NCBI GenBank assembly: GCA_900635495.1
Contig: LR134136.1
Span: 558,001-622,000 of the forward strand
Source of the DNA: Atlantibacter hermannii
GTDB taxonomy: Bacteria > Pseudomonadota > Gammaproteobacteria > Enterobacterales > Enterobacteriaceae
Reading direction: 5' to 3'
DNA length: 64,000 nt
A program made the translations under genes and the position numbers. Positions 17,800 through 26,807 of this stretch are shown here, one piece after another. The notes beneath the pieces are model-generated. The model was not told the DNA's origin and did not search any database. It saw nothing but the letters and a program-made list of their open reading frames with translations. Position 1 is the stretch's first letter. Every line of letters starts with the position of its first letter.

Positions 17800-18025
17800 G
17801 GGTGTTGGACCCCATCGCCCTCGCCGAGGCGTGCGCGGGAGGCCGGGGCTGACGGCATGGATGCCGTCAGAGGGCGTGAGCCACAGGGATGTGGCGTCGC
17901 GCCCGGTCCCGGAGCCGGACGCGGTATGCCGAGGGGACCGCGGAGCGGCGAGGGTGACAGGGGGAGCCGGGGGTGTTGGGGGCGCGGCGGCGAGCGCCCC
18001 CAACCCGGTCGCGTTCGCCGGTTAC
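17800..18025 (+). ncRNA. Structured non-coding element, copy B (candidate RNA, plus strand)
   Basis: Homologue of copy A in inverted orientation. The outer stem TCGCCCTCGCCG (17815-17826) pairs with CGGCGAGGGTGA (17946-17957). Inside are the hairpin CTGACGGCAT / ATGCCGTCAG (17849-17870) and the hairpin GGGCGTGA / TCGCGCCC (17872-17904) with inner CCACA / TGTGG. A terminal hairpin GTTGGGGGCGC / GCGCCCCCAAC (17975-18004) follows. Stem positions that differ from copy A mostly change on both sides, so pairing is kept. Shared unpaired blocks include GCCGAG, GGGAGCCGGGGGTGT in part and GTTCGCCG. Array B follows 40 bp downstream. Confidence 0.5.
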
Positions 18026-18043
18026 TATTGAAGCGCACCGCTG

Positions 18044-18198
18044 CCCGAAGCGAACGGAACAATTCCACAAAACACAAAAAGGCCCCGCTGCCCGAAGCGA
18101 ACGGAACAATTCCACAAAACACAAAAAGGCCCCGCTGCCCGAAGCGAACGAAACAATTCCACAAAACACAAAAAGGGCACCGCTGCCGAAGCGAACAC
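18044..18198 (+). repeat. Tandem repeat array B (47-bp unit, about 3.3 copies)
   Basis: Copies start at 18044, 18091, 18138 and about 18186 (the last partial). The unit begins CCCGAAGCGAACGGAACAAT and ends GGCCCCGCTG. The core GGAACAATTCC is a palindrome. The reverse complement aligns along its whole length with the unit of array A (shared CAGCGGGGCCTT and GTTCCGTTCGCT), so the two arrays are inverted relatives. Confidence 0.9.
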
Positions 18199-18231
18199 CC
18201 TCCTTCCATCGAACAAAAAATAGCTCCTCAA

Positions 18232-19822
18232 CTACGATGCTGGTGCCTGACGACGCCTCTCCAGCCCTGGTGCTTTCCAGAGCGAGGTGGTCAACCCGCT
18301 ATCCACTAACCCCAGTTGATCCGCATACACTGCCTGCCACTTCTGCATCATCCCGTCATAGAGCTCGCGGTGTGCCGGATTCGGCGTAAATTCCCGCTGC
18401 CAGCTCACCAGCTTCTCGCCAGCGCTGGCCATATCCGCATATAACCCAACCCCGGCACCCGCGGCAATGGCACAGCCCAGCGCGGTGGCCTCTTTGACCT
18501 CCGGCACGCGCACCGGTAGGCCGGTGACGTCGCTCAAAATCTGGCTCCACAGGGCACCTTTTGAACCGCCGCCCGCAAAGACCAGTCCGTCGAATTTCAC
18601 CCCGGAAAAGTGGGAGATTTGCGCCAGATTGCAGGCTGAAACAATCGCGGCGTTCTCTTCCAGCGCCCGGAATAACGTGGCCTTATTACATTTATCGGCA
18701 TCGATGGAGAGGTTAATAAACGACGGGGCCGCGTGGTACCACTTATTAAAGTGCATCGCGTCAGAGAAAATCGGCATCACGCCGTGGGAACCCGCCGGAA
18801 CCTGACCGGCCATCTGTTCCAGCAGTGCGTAGGTATCGGTACCCAGCCGCTCGGCGAGGAGTTTCTCTTCGGCGCAGAACGCGTCGCGGAACCAGCGCAT
18901 CGTCAAACCGGTGAAAAAGCTGATCGACTCCGCCTGGACCATGCCGGGGATGACGTGCGGGTTAACGCGGATATTCATTTGTGGATCGGTGCGCACTGCC
19001 GGAAGGTTTACCACCTGCTGCCAGAACGTTCCGCCCAGTACCGCCGTTTGGCCGGGGCGCACCACGCCAAGCCCGAGGCAGCCCAGTTGCACATCGCCGC
19101 CGCCCATCACTACCGGCGTCTCTTCACGTAATCCGCACTGTGCCGCCGCTTCTGCGGTGACCGCGCCCAGCACCGTGCCGGTCTCTTTTACCGGTGAGAG
19201 GATGTCGGCGCGCAGCCCGGCCATATCAAGCAGCGCAGGCCGCCAGTCACGGGTGTTCAGATCCAGCATGCCGGTGGTGCCCGCATTGGAGGGATCTACT
19301 GCCAGCTCGCCAGACAGCTTCGCCGCCAGCCAGTCGCTGATCATGGTGATGGTCGCCGCCTGGCGGTAAATATCCGGACGATGGTGGGCAAGCCAGAGCA
19401 AACGCGGCATGGCGCTGAGCGCCAGCGTCTGCCCGGAGACGTGGTATACCTCAGATTCAAACTGATAGTCGTGGATCTCTTTCAGCTCGGAAACTTCGTG
19501 ACTGGCGCGGGCATCCACGTTGGCGCAGGCCCAGATTGGCTCGCCATTGCGATCGTAAAGCACGATCCCTTCGCGCATTGAGCAGCAGGCAACGCTGGCA
19601 ATTTCCCGGGCCTCAAGGCCCGCTTTTGCCAGCGCCTCACGGATACAGCGACAGGTGAGTTGCCAGTTGGTGGCGAGATCGAACTCCATGGAGCCGGGCA
19701 CATCCGCCACGCTCTGGTGAGTCCATTCCGCCTGGCCTGCGGCAATCTGGCGGCCCGCTAAATCAAAAAATGACCGCACGGACACTGCCTGTTCCGGCGT
19801 CTAATGCTAAAAGGTAACTCAT
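18232..19822 (-). pseudogene. lsrK: lsrK, autoinducer-2 kinase, one frameshift near the start
   Basis: FGGY-family kinase that phosphorylates imported AI-2 (DPD) in the cytoplasm and so produces the LsrR inducer. The true start is ATG 19822 (MSYLLALDAGTGSVR), but a run of six T instead of five near 19765 breaks the frame after about 20 codons. Repair gives 529 residues against 530 in E. coli. ACSMREGIVLY, ISDWLAAKLSGELAVDPSNAGTTG and VFAGGGSKGALWSQIL are conserved. The C-terminus runs nine residues beyond the usual SLWKAPGL end, into sequence next to repeat array B. It is followed upstream by lsrR on the same strand, 43 bp away. Confidence 0.88.
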
Positions 19823-19865
19823 CGGCTTGCCTCGCTCTGTTAAGGGTCGCGAAGCAGGCCCCGGA

Positions 19866-20835
19866 TTACCCCGCCAGAGCCAGCACCGCGCGCGCTGTCG
19901 CTTCTTCTGTTACCAGGCCGTTGATACGGCGGCCCCGCAGGGCGGCGTAAATGGCGTCTGCTTTATCTTCACCGCCCGCCACGCCTACGATGGTGGGCAA
20001 CTGGGCCAGTTCCGTCAGGGAGATGCCCAGCAACTCGCGGTGGATGGGCAGGTCGTCGACCTGTTCGCCGTCGGCCTGCAGGAAATACCCGAGAATATCC
20101 CCCCACTGCGCCTTTACGGGCGTACATCAACTGCTCGCCTTCGCTGATATAACCGGAGCGCAGGATCGTCGCGTCGCGTTTCTGGTTCACCGACCCGATG
20201 CCCACTACTGCCACGTCGGCGGCGCTGGCGGCCAGTAACACATCACGCACGCTGGATTCGCGCTTTAAAATTTCCGCCACTTCCGGAGACGACACCCGCA
20301 GCGGCGCGGGAATGATGCTGACGCTACAGGCCGCATCAAGCTGGCCGATACCGGTCATATACGGCCCGACGCCGCCCGAGAGCGTGACCAGCCTGATCTG
20401 CTGGGAGCTGATAAACCCGCTTAAATGCTGTAAGCAGCTCATGGTGGCTTCACCAAACCCCACCGCCAGCAGTTGCCCCGGTTCCAGCACCCCCATCAGC
20501 GACTGCGCCGCGCCAATCCCCAGACGCGTGTTCATCGGCGGCGTGTTCAGCGCGGGTAAGACGCGCGCCAGTCGCAGGTCGAAACGCTCAGCCAGCGCGG
20601 TTTCCAGCGCCAGACAGCCTTCATAGCGCGAGTTAATCTGCACCCGTATCACGCCGGACTGACGCCCTTTTTCTAACAGGCGTGAAATCTTCAGTCGCGG
20701 TAATCCCAGCCGTTCGCCGATATCGTTCTGGGTGAGTCCGTCGTGGTAGTAGCACCACGCTACGCGTGCCAGTAGCTCTTCTTCGGCCATCGCGATACCG
20801 GCATACCGTCCCTCATCGCTTCGTTTTTCGCTCAT
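19866..20835 (-). pseudogene. lsrR: lsrR, AI-2-responsive repressor (SorC/DeoR type), one frameshift
   Basis: Repressor of the lsr genes, relieved by phospho-AI-2. The N-terminal helix-turn-helix is at about 20-55 (WCYYHDGLTQNDIGERLGLP, RLKISRLLEKGRQ). The rest is a sugar-binding SorC-type domain. One extra G in a run at 20101-20106 (plus-strand C) shifts the last 80 codons. Repair restores GDILGYFLQADGEQVDDLP and ends at TAA 19866-19868, 322 residues (E. coli 317). It diverges from lsrA. Confidence 0.87.
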
Positions 20836-20956
20836 AAGCTGAACTCTTATCCAAATTTAGATCATGTGTTCGATCCTGCCTGGTCTGAAACTGTGAGATA
20901 CCCGGCAAAAAGATCATTTTTTATTTCGTTTAGCTGTGGGAATGGATAATGCCTGA

Positions 20957-20978
20957 AAATGTGATCCCTGCACGGTTG
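20957..20978 (+). promoter_or_regulatory. Candidate CRP site of the lsrACDBFG promoter
   Basis: AAATGTGATCCCTGCACGGTTG holds a perfect left half TGTGA and a weak right half, 97 bp before lsrA. TATAGT at 20983-20988 is a possible -10. The lsr operon is CRP-dependent in E. coli and Salmonella. Confidence 0.4.
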
Positions 20979-21005
20979 TAAATATAGTTCACCGTCTACG
21001 CTTTT

Positions 21006-21038
21006 TGAACATTGTAGATTTAAAAAATCATTTGTTCA
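21006..21038. promoter_or_regulatory. Candidate LsrR operator
   Basis: TGAACA (21006-21011) and TGTTCA (21033-21038) form an inverted repeat just before lsrA. It is proposed as the LsrR site from position and symmetry only. Confidence 0.35.
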
Positions 21039-21052
21039 TTTCTGGAGTGGCG

Positions 21053-22552
21053 ATGACGAATCCCGAACCGTTACTGAATGTGCAGGCGATAAGTAAGCAA
21101 TTCTCCGGCGTGAGCGTGCTGAAATCGATTGATTTCACGCTGCTTTCCGGTCAGGTGCATGCCCTTATGGGCGGTAACGGCGCGGGCAAGTCGACGCTGA
21201 TGAAAATTGTCGCGGGCGTGGAAACCCCCGACAGCGGCGTGGTGCGGATAGAAGGGCTGTCGTTTACCCGGCTTTCACCGCAGCAGGCGCACGGTTTAGG
21301 GATCTATCTGGTGCCGCAGGAGCCGATGTTATTTCCGAATCTCACCGTGCAGGAAAACATTCTGTTTCGTCTGCCAGGCGATAAAAAAAATGTGCAGCAA
21401 CTGACAGAAAAACTGGCCCAGCTTGATTGCCACCTCAATTTGCAGGCTTCCGCCAGTACGCTGGAAGTGGCCGACCAGCAGATGGTGGAGATCCTGCGCG
21501 GCCTGATGCGCAACGCCAGAATTTTAATTCTTGATGAACCAACCGCGTCGCTGACACCAGGGGAAACCGAGCGGTTATTTCGACAGATCCGCGCTCTGCA
21601 AGCGGCCGGAGTGGGGATCATTTTTATCTCCCATAAGCTGCCGGAAATCCGCGCCATCGCCAGTCATGTCTCGGTGATGCGTGACGGCGCAGTGGTGCTG
21701 AGCGGCGAGACCGCGCAGCTTAACGACAGTGAACTCATCCATGCCATGACCCCGGTGAGCCGTGAACGCAGTCTGAGCGAAACCCAAAAACTGTGGCTGG
21801 CGTTGCCGGGCAACCGCCGTACCCAGCCGCAGGACTTCCCGGTATTGCGGGTGGACGATCTGACCGGCGAGGGCTTTCTCGATCTCAGTTTCGAAGTGCG
21901 CGCCGGGGAAATCGTCGGGCTGGCCGGGCTGGTAGGGTCCGGGCGCACCGAACTGGCGGAAACGCTGTACGGCCTGCGTCCGGTACGCGGCGGGCGCATC
22001 TGGCTGGAAAATCATGACGTGACCCATACGCCGCTCCGCTCGCGTCTGGCGCGCGGGCTGGTGTACCTGCCGGAAGATCGTCAGGTGTCCGGGCTGTTTC
22101 TCGATGCGCCGATCCGCTGGAACACCGTCGCGCTCAACGAGCCGTCGCTGTGGCAGCAGCCGACGCGGGAAGATGCCGTGGTGGAGCGCTATCACCGGGC
22201 GCTGGGCATCAAACTCAATCACCCCAATCAAATCGTGCGCACGCTTTCCGGCGGCAATCAGCAAAAAGTGCTGCTGGCCCGCTGCCTTGAAGCTAACCCG
22301 TTGTTGCTGATTATTGATGAGCCGACTCGTGGCGTGGATGTTTCCGCCCGCGCCGATATTTATCAGCTGATTAAAAGCGTGGCGGCGCAAAACGTGGCGG
22401 TACTGATGATCTCCTCTGACGTGGATGAATTCCCCGGGCTGGCGGATCGCGTGCTGGTGATGCACCAGGGCGAACTCAGCGGGGAGCTGGCGCGCGACGC
22501 CATTTCCCCTGACCGGATGATGAAACTGGCCTTTGGAGGGCAACGCCCGTGA
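21053..22552 (+). CDS. lsrA: AI-2 ABC transporter ATPase LsrA
   Basis: Cytoplasmic ATPase subunit with two fused nucleotide-binding domains. The first domain has Walker A GGNGAGKST (about 43-51), signature region VADQQMVEI and Walker B RILILDEPTASL. The second has signature LSGGNQQKVLLARCLEA and Walker B LLLIIDEPTRGVDV. The chosen start (ATG 21053, MTNPEP) has GGAG eight bases upstream and matches family length (499 residues). A longer reading from 21005 would begin inside the operator. It overlaps lsrC by four bases (GTGA). Confidence 0.95.
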   Translation: MTNPEPLLNVQAISKQFSGVSVLKSIDFTLLSGQVHALMGGNGAGKSTLMKIVAGVETPDSGVVRIEGLSFTRLSPQQAHGLGIYLVPQEPMLFPNLTVQENILFRLPGDKKNVQQLTEKLAQLDCHLNLQASASTLEVADQQMVEILRGLMRNARILILDEPTASLTPGETERLFRQIRALQAAGVGIIFISHKLPEIRAIASHVSVMRDGAVVLSGETAQLNDSELIHAMTPVSRERSLSETQKLWLALPGNRRTQPQDFPVLRVDDLTGEGFLDLSFEVRAGEIVGLAGLVGSGRTELAETLYGLRPVRGGRIWLENHDVTHTPLRSRLARGLVYLPEDRQVSGLFLDAPIRWNTVALNEPSLWQQPTREDAVVERYHRALGIKLNHPNQIVRTLSGGNQQKVLLARCLEANPLLLIIDEPTRGVDVSARADIYQLIKSVAAQNVAVLMISSDVDEFPGLADRVLVMHQGELSGELARDAISPDRMMKLAFGGQRP

Positions 22553-23586
22553 AGATGCTGCTGCGTAACCGTGAACTGACGGCGTTTCTCGCTATTGTGG
22601 CGCTGTTTGGCGTGCTGGTGGGGCTTAACCACAGTTATTTAAGCGCGCAAACCCTGGCGATGATTTTCTCCAGCGCGCAGATTTTGATCCTGCTGGCGAT
22701 GGGTGCGGCAATGGTGATGCTGACGCGCAATATTGACGTGTCGGTGGGATCGACGGTCGGGCTGTGCGCCATTGCCGTGGGCGTGGCGCTGAACCAGGGC
22801 TACAGCCTGCCGCTGGCGATGGGATTCGCCTTCGGTATCGGCGCGCTGTGCGGCTTTTTTAACGGCGTACTGGTGGTGTGGCTGCGCATCCCGGCGATTG
22901 TCGCCACCCTCGGCACGCTGGGGCTGTATCGCGGCGCAATGCTGTTGTGGACCGACGGCAAATGGATTGAAGGCCTGCCGCAAAGCCTGAAAGCGCTGTC
23001 GGAGCCCGTTTTTATCGGCATCTCGCCGTTCGGTTTCGCGGTGCTGGCGCTGGCGGCGTTGGGCAGCGTGATGCTGGCCCGCACCGCATTTGGCCGTGAT
23101 TTTTACGCGGTGGGGGATAACCTCGCGGCGGCGCGTAAGCTGGGCGTCGCGGTGGACCGCACCCGACTGCTGGCTTTCACCTTTAACGGCCTGCTGGCGG
23201 CGCTCGGGGGCATTCTGTTCGCGTCGCAGATTGGCTTTGTGCCAAATCAAACCGGCAGCGGGCTTGAAATGAAAGCCATCGCCGCCTGCGTATTGGGTGG
23301 CATCTCCCTGCTCGGCGGCACCGGCACGCTGATTGGCGCGTTTCTCGGCGCGTTCTTCCTGACTCAAATCGACACGGTTCTGGTGCTGTTCAAGCTGCCC
23401 GCCTGGTGGAACGACTTTATCGCCGGCCTGGTGTTGCTTGGCGTTCTGGTGCTGGACGGACGGCTGCGCCAGGCGCTGACTCGCCATCAACGGGCGCTGA
23501 AGTACAGCCGCTTTGTGCCGGGGGCGTCAGGGCGGAAAAACGTCGCGCCGTTTCCAGGCCGCAAAACCAAAAAAGAGGTGGCGTAA
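22549..23586 (+). CDS. lsrC: AI-2 ABC transporter permease LsrC
   Basis: Inner-membrane permease of 345 residues, with eight to ten hydrophobic segments and the sugar-permease signature ITWLR-like region GTLIGAFLGAFFLTQID near the C-terminal third. It pairs with LsrD to form the channel energised by LsrA. The GTG start overlaps the lsrA stop, which indicates coupled translation; ATG 22555 is an alternative two codons later. A basic tail (SGRKNVAPFPGRKTKKEVA) extends into the cytoplasm. Confidence 0.94.
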   Translation: MKMLLRNRELTAFLAIVALFGVLVGLNHSYLSAQTLAMIFSSAQILILLAMGAAMVMLTRNIDVSVGSTVGLCAIAVGVALNQGYSLPLAMGFAFGIGALCGFFNGVLVVWLRIPAIVATLGTLGLYRGAMLLWTDGKWIEGLPQSLKALSEPVFIGISPFGFAVLALAALGSVMLARTAFGRDFYAVGDNLAAARKLGVAVDRTRLLAFTFNGLLAALGGILFASQIGFVPNQTGSGLEMKAIAACVLGGISLLGGTGTLIGAFLGAFFLTQIDTVLVLFKLPAWWNDFIAGLVLLGVLVLDGRLRQALTRHQRALKYSRFVPGASGRKNVAPFPGRKTKKEVA

Positions 23587-24591
23587 ATGAAAGTGAACTG
23601 GGAACTGGCGCTGCTGGCGTTGCTGGTACTGGAAATTCTGCTGTTCGGCGCGCTCAATCCGCGCATGCTCGACATCAATATGCTGCTGTTCAGCACCAGT
23701 GATTTTATTTGCATCGGCATTGTGGCGCTGCCGCTGACGCTGGTGATTATCAGCGGCGGGATTGATATTTCGCTCGGCTCAACCATCGGGCTGTGCGCCA
23801 TCGCGTTGGGCGTGCTGATGCAGTCCGGCGTGCCGATGAGCCTGGCGATTGTGTTGACTCTGGCGCTGGGCCTGGCCTGTGGGTTCCTGAACGCGGCGCT
23901 TATTCATTACACCGGCATCAGCCCGCTGGTGATCACCCTCGGCACGCTTTACCTCTACGGCGGCGGCGCGTTGCTGTTGTCCGGTATGGCAGGCGCAACC
24001 GGCTATGAGGGCATCGGCGGCTTCCCGGACAGCTTCACTGCCTTCGCGAACGCCACGCTGCTGGGCCTGCCGGTGCCGCTGGTGATGTTCCTGGTGATCA
24101 CCCTGTTGTTCTGGGTGCTGGCGCACCGCGCCCGCTTTGGCCGTCATCTGTTTTTGCTGGGGCAAAACGCCCGTGCGGCACGCTATGCGGCGCTGCCGGT
24201 CAACGGGATGCTGTATGGCGTTTACGGTCTGGTCGGGCTGGCATCGGCCATCGCGGCGGTGGTGCTGGTCTCTTATTTTGGTTCAGCCCGCTCGGATTTA
24301 GGGCGCGATTTGCTGATGCCCGCGCTGACGGCGGCGGTGCTGGGCGGCGCCAACATCTATGGCGGTTCAGGTTCTGTGGTGGGTACGGCGCTGGCGGCGT
24401 TGCTGGTGGGGTATTTGCAGCAGGGGTTACAAATGGTCGGGATACCCAATCAGGTATCGAGCGCGTTGTCCGGTGCGTTGTTGATTGTGGTGGTGATTGG
24501 TCGTTCGGTGAGTTTGCATCGCGAAACCCTGCGTGCGGCATGGCGCCGCGTTCAGATTCGCCGCGGTGCCATAAAACAATCAGGAGCTTAA
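23587..24591 (+). CDS. lsrD: AI-2 ABC transporter permease LsrD
   Basis: Second permease subunit (334 residues), homologous to LsrC: both share the IDISLGSTIGLCAIALGV / IDVSVGSTVGLCAIAVGV stretch near the second helix. It starts immediately after the lsrC stop (TAA ATG). Hydrophobic segments cover most of the length and the C-terminus is basic (RRVQIRRGAIKQ). Confidence 0.94.
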   Translation: MKVNWELALLALLVLEILLFGALNPRMLDINMLLFSTSDFICIGIVALPLTLVIISGGIDISLGSTIGLCAIALGVLMQSGVPMSLAIVLTLALGLACGFLNAALIHYTGISPLVITLGTLYLYGGGALLLSGMAGATGYEGIGGFPDSFTAFANATLLGLPVPLVMFLVITLLFWVLAHRARFGRHLFLLGQNARAARYAALPVNGMLYGVYGLVGLASAIAAVVLVSYFGSARSDLGRDLLMPALTAAVLGGANIYGGSGSVVGTALAALLVGYLQQGLQMVGIPNQVSSALSGALLIVVVIGRSVSLHRETLRAAWRRVQIRRGAIKQSGA

Positions 24592-24592
24592 G

Positions 24593-25609
24593 ATGAAAAC
24601 AGCAAAACGTGTGCTGCAATTTAGTGCGATGGCACTGGCCTTGAGCGTCGTGACTGCCCAGGCGGCGGATCGCATCGCTTTTATTCCCAAGCTGGTCGGC
24701 GTCGGGTTCTTCACCAGCGGCGGTAATGGGGCGAAAGAGGCGGGCAAAGCGCTGGGGGCGGATGTCACCTATGACGGGCCGACGGAACCGAGCGTGTCGG
24801 GCCAGGTGCAGTTGATCAACAACTTCGTCAACCAGGGCTATAACGCCATTATCGTCTCGGCGGTCTCCCCGGATGGCCTGTGCCCGGCACTGAAGCGCGC
24901 CATGCAGCGTGGCGTTAAAGTCCTGACCTGGGACTCAGACACCAAACCGGAATGCCGCAGTATTTACATCAACCAGGGCACCCCGCAGCAGCTGGGCGGC
25001 ATGCTGGTGGATATGGCATCGAAACAGGTGACCAAACCGGATGCAAAAGTCGCGTTTTTCTACTCCAGCCCGACCGTGACCGACCAGAACCAGTGGGTGA
25101 AAGAGGCCAAGGCGAAAATCGCGAAAGATCATCCGCAGTGGCAAATCGTGACCACCCAGTTTGGCTATAACGATGCCACTAAATCCCTGCAAACCGCTGA
25201 GGGGATCTTAAAAGCGTATCCGGATCTGGACGCGATCATCGCGCCGGACGCCAACGCGCTGCCCGCAGCCGCCCAGGCCGCGGAAAACCTGAAGCGCACC
25301 GGCGTGGCGATTGTCGGGTTCAGTACCCCGAACGTGATGCGCCCGTACGTGGAGCGCGGCACGGTAAAAGCCTTCGGCCTGTGGGACGTGGTGCAACAGG
25401 GCAAAATTGCCGTCAACGTGGCGGATGCGCTGTTGAAGAAAGGCGATCTTAACGTGGGCGACACGGTGGATGTGAAAGATATCGGCCCGCTGAAAGTGGA
25501 GCCGAACAGCGTACAAGGCTATGACTACGAAGCAAAAGGCAACGGTATCGTGCTGCTGCCGGAACGCGTGGTCTTCACCAAAGACAACATCAACAAATAC
25601 GACTTCTGA
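24593..25609 (+). CDS. lsrB: AI-2-binding periplasmic protein LsrB
   Basis: Periplasmic receptor for AI-2 that delivers it to LsrCD and also presents it to Tsr for chemotaxis. The signal peptide is at 1-25 with cleavage after AQA. Ligand contacts known from Salmonella LsrB are present with a two-residue offset: K33 in FIPK, the aspartate of TWDSD, DQ of DQNQW, and P/A of APDANALPAA. The 338 residues equal the family length within two. RBS AGGAG overlaps the end of lsrD. Confidence 0.95.
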   Translation: MKTAKRVLQFSAMALALSVVTAQAADRIAFIPKLVGVGFFTSGGNGAKEAGKALGADVTYDGPTEPSVSGQVQLINNFVNQGYNAIIVSAVSPDGLCPALKRAMQRGVKVLTWDSDTKPECRSIYINQGTPQQLGGMLVDMASKQVTKPDAKVAFFYSSPTVTDQNQWVKEAKAKIAKDHPQWQIVTTQFGYNDATKSLQTAEGILKAYPDLDAIIAPDANALPAAAQAAENLKRTGVAIVGFSTPNVMRPYVERGTVKAFGLWDVVQQGKIAVNVADALLKKGDLNVGDTVDVKDIGPLKVEPNSVQGYDYEAKGNGIVLLPERVVFTKDNINKYDF

Positions 25610-25620
25610 CGGGGGAAACA

Positions 25621-26511
25621 ATGGCTGATTTAGACGACATCAAGGACGGCAAGGATTTTGGCATTGGGCAACCGCAGAAGAACACGCTGTTTTCGCTCAA
25701 AGGGTGCGGCGCGCTGGACTGGGGGATGCAATCGCGGCTGGCGCGGATCTTCAATCCCGCCACCAACCGCACGGTGATGCTGGCGTTCGACCACGGCTAT
25801 TTTCAGGGGCCGACGACCGGGCTGGAGCGCATTGATTTATCCATCGCGCCGCTGTACCAGGAAACCGATGTGCTGATGTGTACCCGCGGAATTTTACGCA
25901 GCCAGGTGCCGCCCGCCACCAATAAACCGGTGGTGTTGCGCGCCTCCGGCGGCAACTCGATTCTGGCGGAGCTGTCGAACGAGTGCGTGGCGGTAGCGAT
26001 GGAAGATGCATTGCGACTCAACGCCTGTGCGGTGGCGGCGCAAATCTATATCGGTTCCGAGTATGAACACCAGTCGATTAACAACATCATCAAACTGGTG
26101 GACGAAGGCACGCGCTACGGCATTCCGACGCTGGCGGTCACAGGCGTCGGCAAAGAGATGGCGCGGGATGCGCGTTACTTCTCACTGGCCAGCCGCATCG
26201 CCGCTGAGATTGGCGCGCAGTTCGTCAAAACCTATTACGTTGAAAAAGGCTTCGAGAAAGTGACCGCCAGTTGTCCGGTGCCGATCGTGATTGCTGGTGG
26301 TAAAAAACTGCCGGAACTGGATGCGCTGGAGATGTGCTGGCAGGCCATTGACCAGGGGGCCAGCGGCGTGGATATGGGGCGTAATATTTTCCAGTCTGAG
26401 GCGCCCCTCGCCATGCTGAAAGCGGTGAAGAAAGTGGTGCACGAAAATATGTCGGCGCGCGAAGCGTATCAGTTCTGGCAGGAAGAAAAAGCCCAGGGAG
26501 GCAAAGCATGA
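25621..26511 (+). CDS. lsrF: 3-hydroxy-5-phosphonooxypentane-2,4-dione thiolase LsrF
   Basis: Class I aldolase-fold thiolase that transfers an acetyl group from the isomerised phospho-AI-2 to coenzyme A, ending the AI-2 pathway. Conserved blocks are MLAFDHGYFQGPTTGLERID (about 55-74), the Schiff-base lysine strand QFVKTYYVEKGFE (about 200-212) and GGKKLPELDAL. Its 296 residues are about family length. The end overlaps the start of lsrG by four bases. Confidence 0.94.
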   Translation: MADLDDIKDGKDFGIGQPQKNTLFSLKGCGALDWGMQSRLARIFNPATNRTVMLAFDHGYFQGPTTGLERIDLSIAPLYQETDVLMCTRGILRSQVPPATNKPVVLRASGGNSILAELSNECVAVAMEDALRLNACAVAAQIYIGSEYEHQSINNIIKLVDEGTRYGIPTLAVTGVGKEMARDARYFSLASRIAAEIGAQFVKTYYVEKGFEKVTASCPVPIVIAGGKKLPELDALEMCWQAIDQGASGVDMGRNIFQSEAPLAMLKAVKKVVHENMSAREAYQFWQEEKAQGGKA

Positions 26512-26801
26512 ATGTGACGCTGGTTGAGATCAATATCAAACCGGAGCGGGTGGATGAGTTTTTAACGGTGTTTCGCGCTAACCATGAAGGCGCTATCGCT
26601 GAGCCCGGCAATCTGCGTTTTGACGTGTTGCAGGACCCGAAAGTTAAGACGCGGTTTTATATCTATGAAGCCTATCGGGATGATGACGCGGTGTTAGCTC
26701 ACAAAGAAACGCCGCACTATAAAGCCTGCGTGGACGCGCTGGATTCGATGATGTCGGAGCCGAGAAAGAAACGCAGCTTTATTGGGCTGCTGCCGGAGTA
26801 A
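26508..26801 (+). CDS. lsrG: Phospho-AI-2 isomerase LsrG
   Basis: Small ABM-domain enzyme (97 residues) that isomerises phospho-AI-2 before LsrF acts. The ferredoxin-like monooxygenase fold is recognisable in NVTLVEINIKPERVDEFL, ANHEGAIAEPGNLRFDVLQD and HKETPHYKACVDAL. It is the last gene of the operon; the usual tam or lsrE genes do not follow. Confidence 0.94.
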   Translation: MNVTLVEINIKPERVDEFLTVFRANHEGAIAEPGNLRFDVLQDPKVKTRFYIYEAYRDDDAVLAHKETPHYKACVDALDSMMSEPRKKRSFIGLLPE

Positions 26802-26807
26802 CGGAAT

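Noticed and set aside
17241..18198. CRISPR array
   Set aside because: The repeats are contiguous 43-48 bp units without unique spacers, there are only three to four per array, and no cas gene is nearby.
17857..18309. Open frames across the repeat arrays with repetitive translations
   Set aside because: They exist because the tandem units happen to lack stops. They have no RBS, read in several frames on both strands, and cover hairpins with compensating changes, so they are not proteins.
21575..22543. Long antisense frame opposite lsrA
   Set aside because: A shadow of the highly conserved lsrA codons with no RBS and a low-complexity His/Gln/Arg-rich translation.
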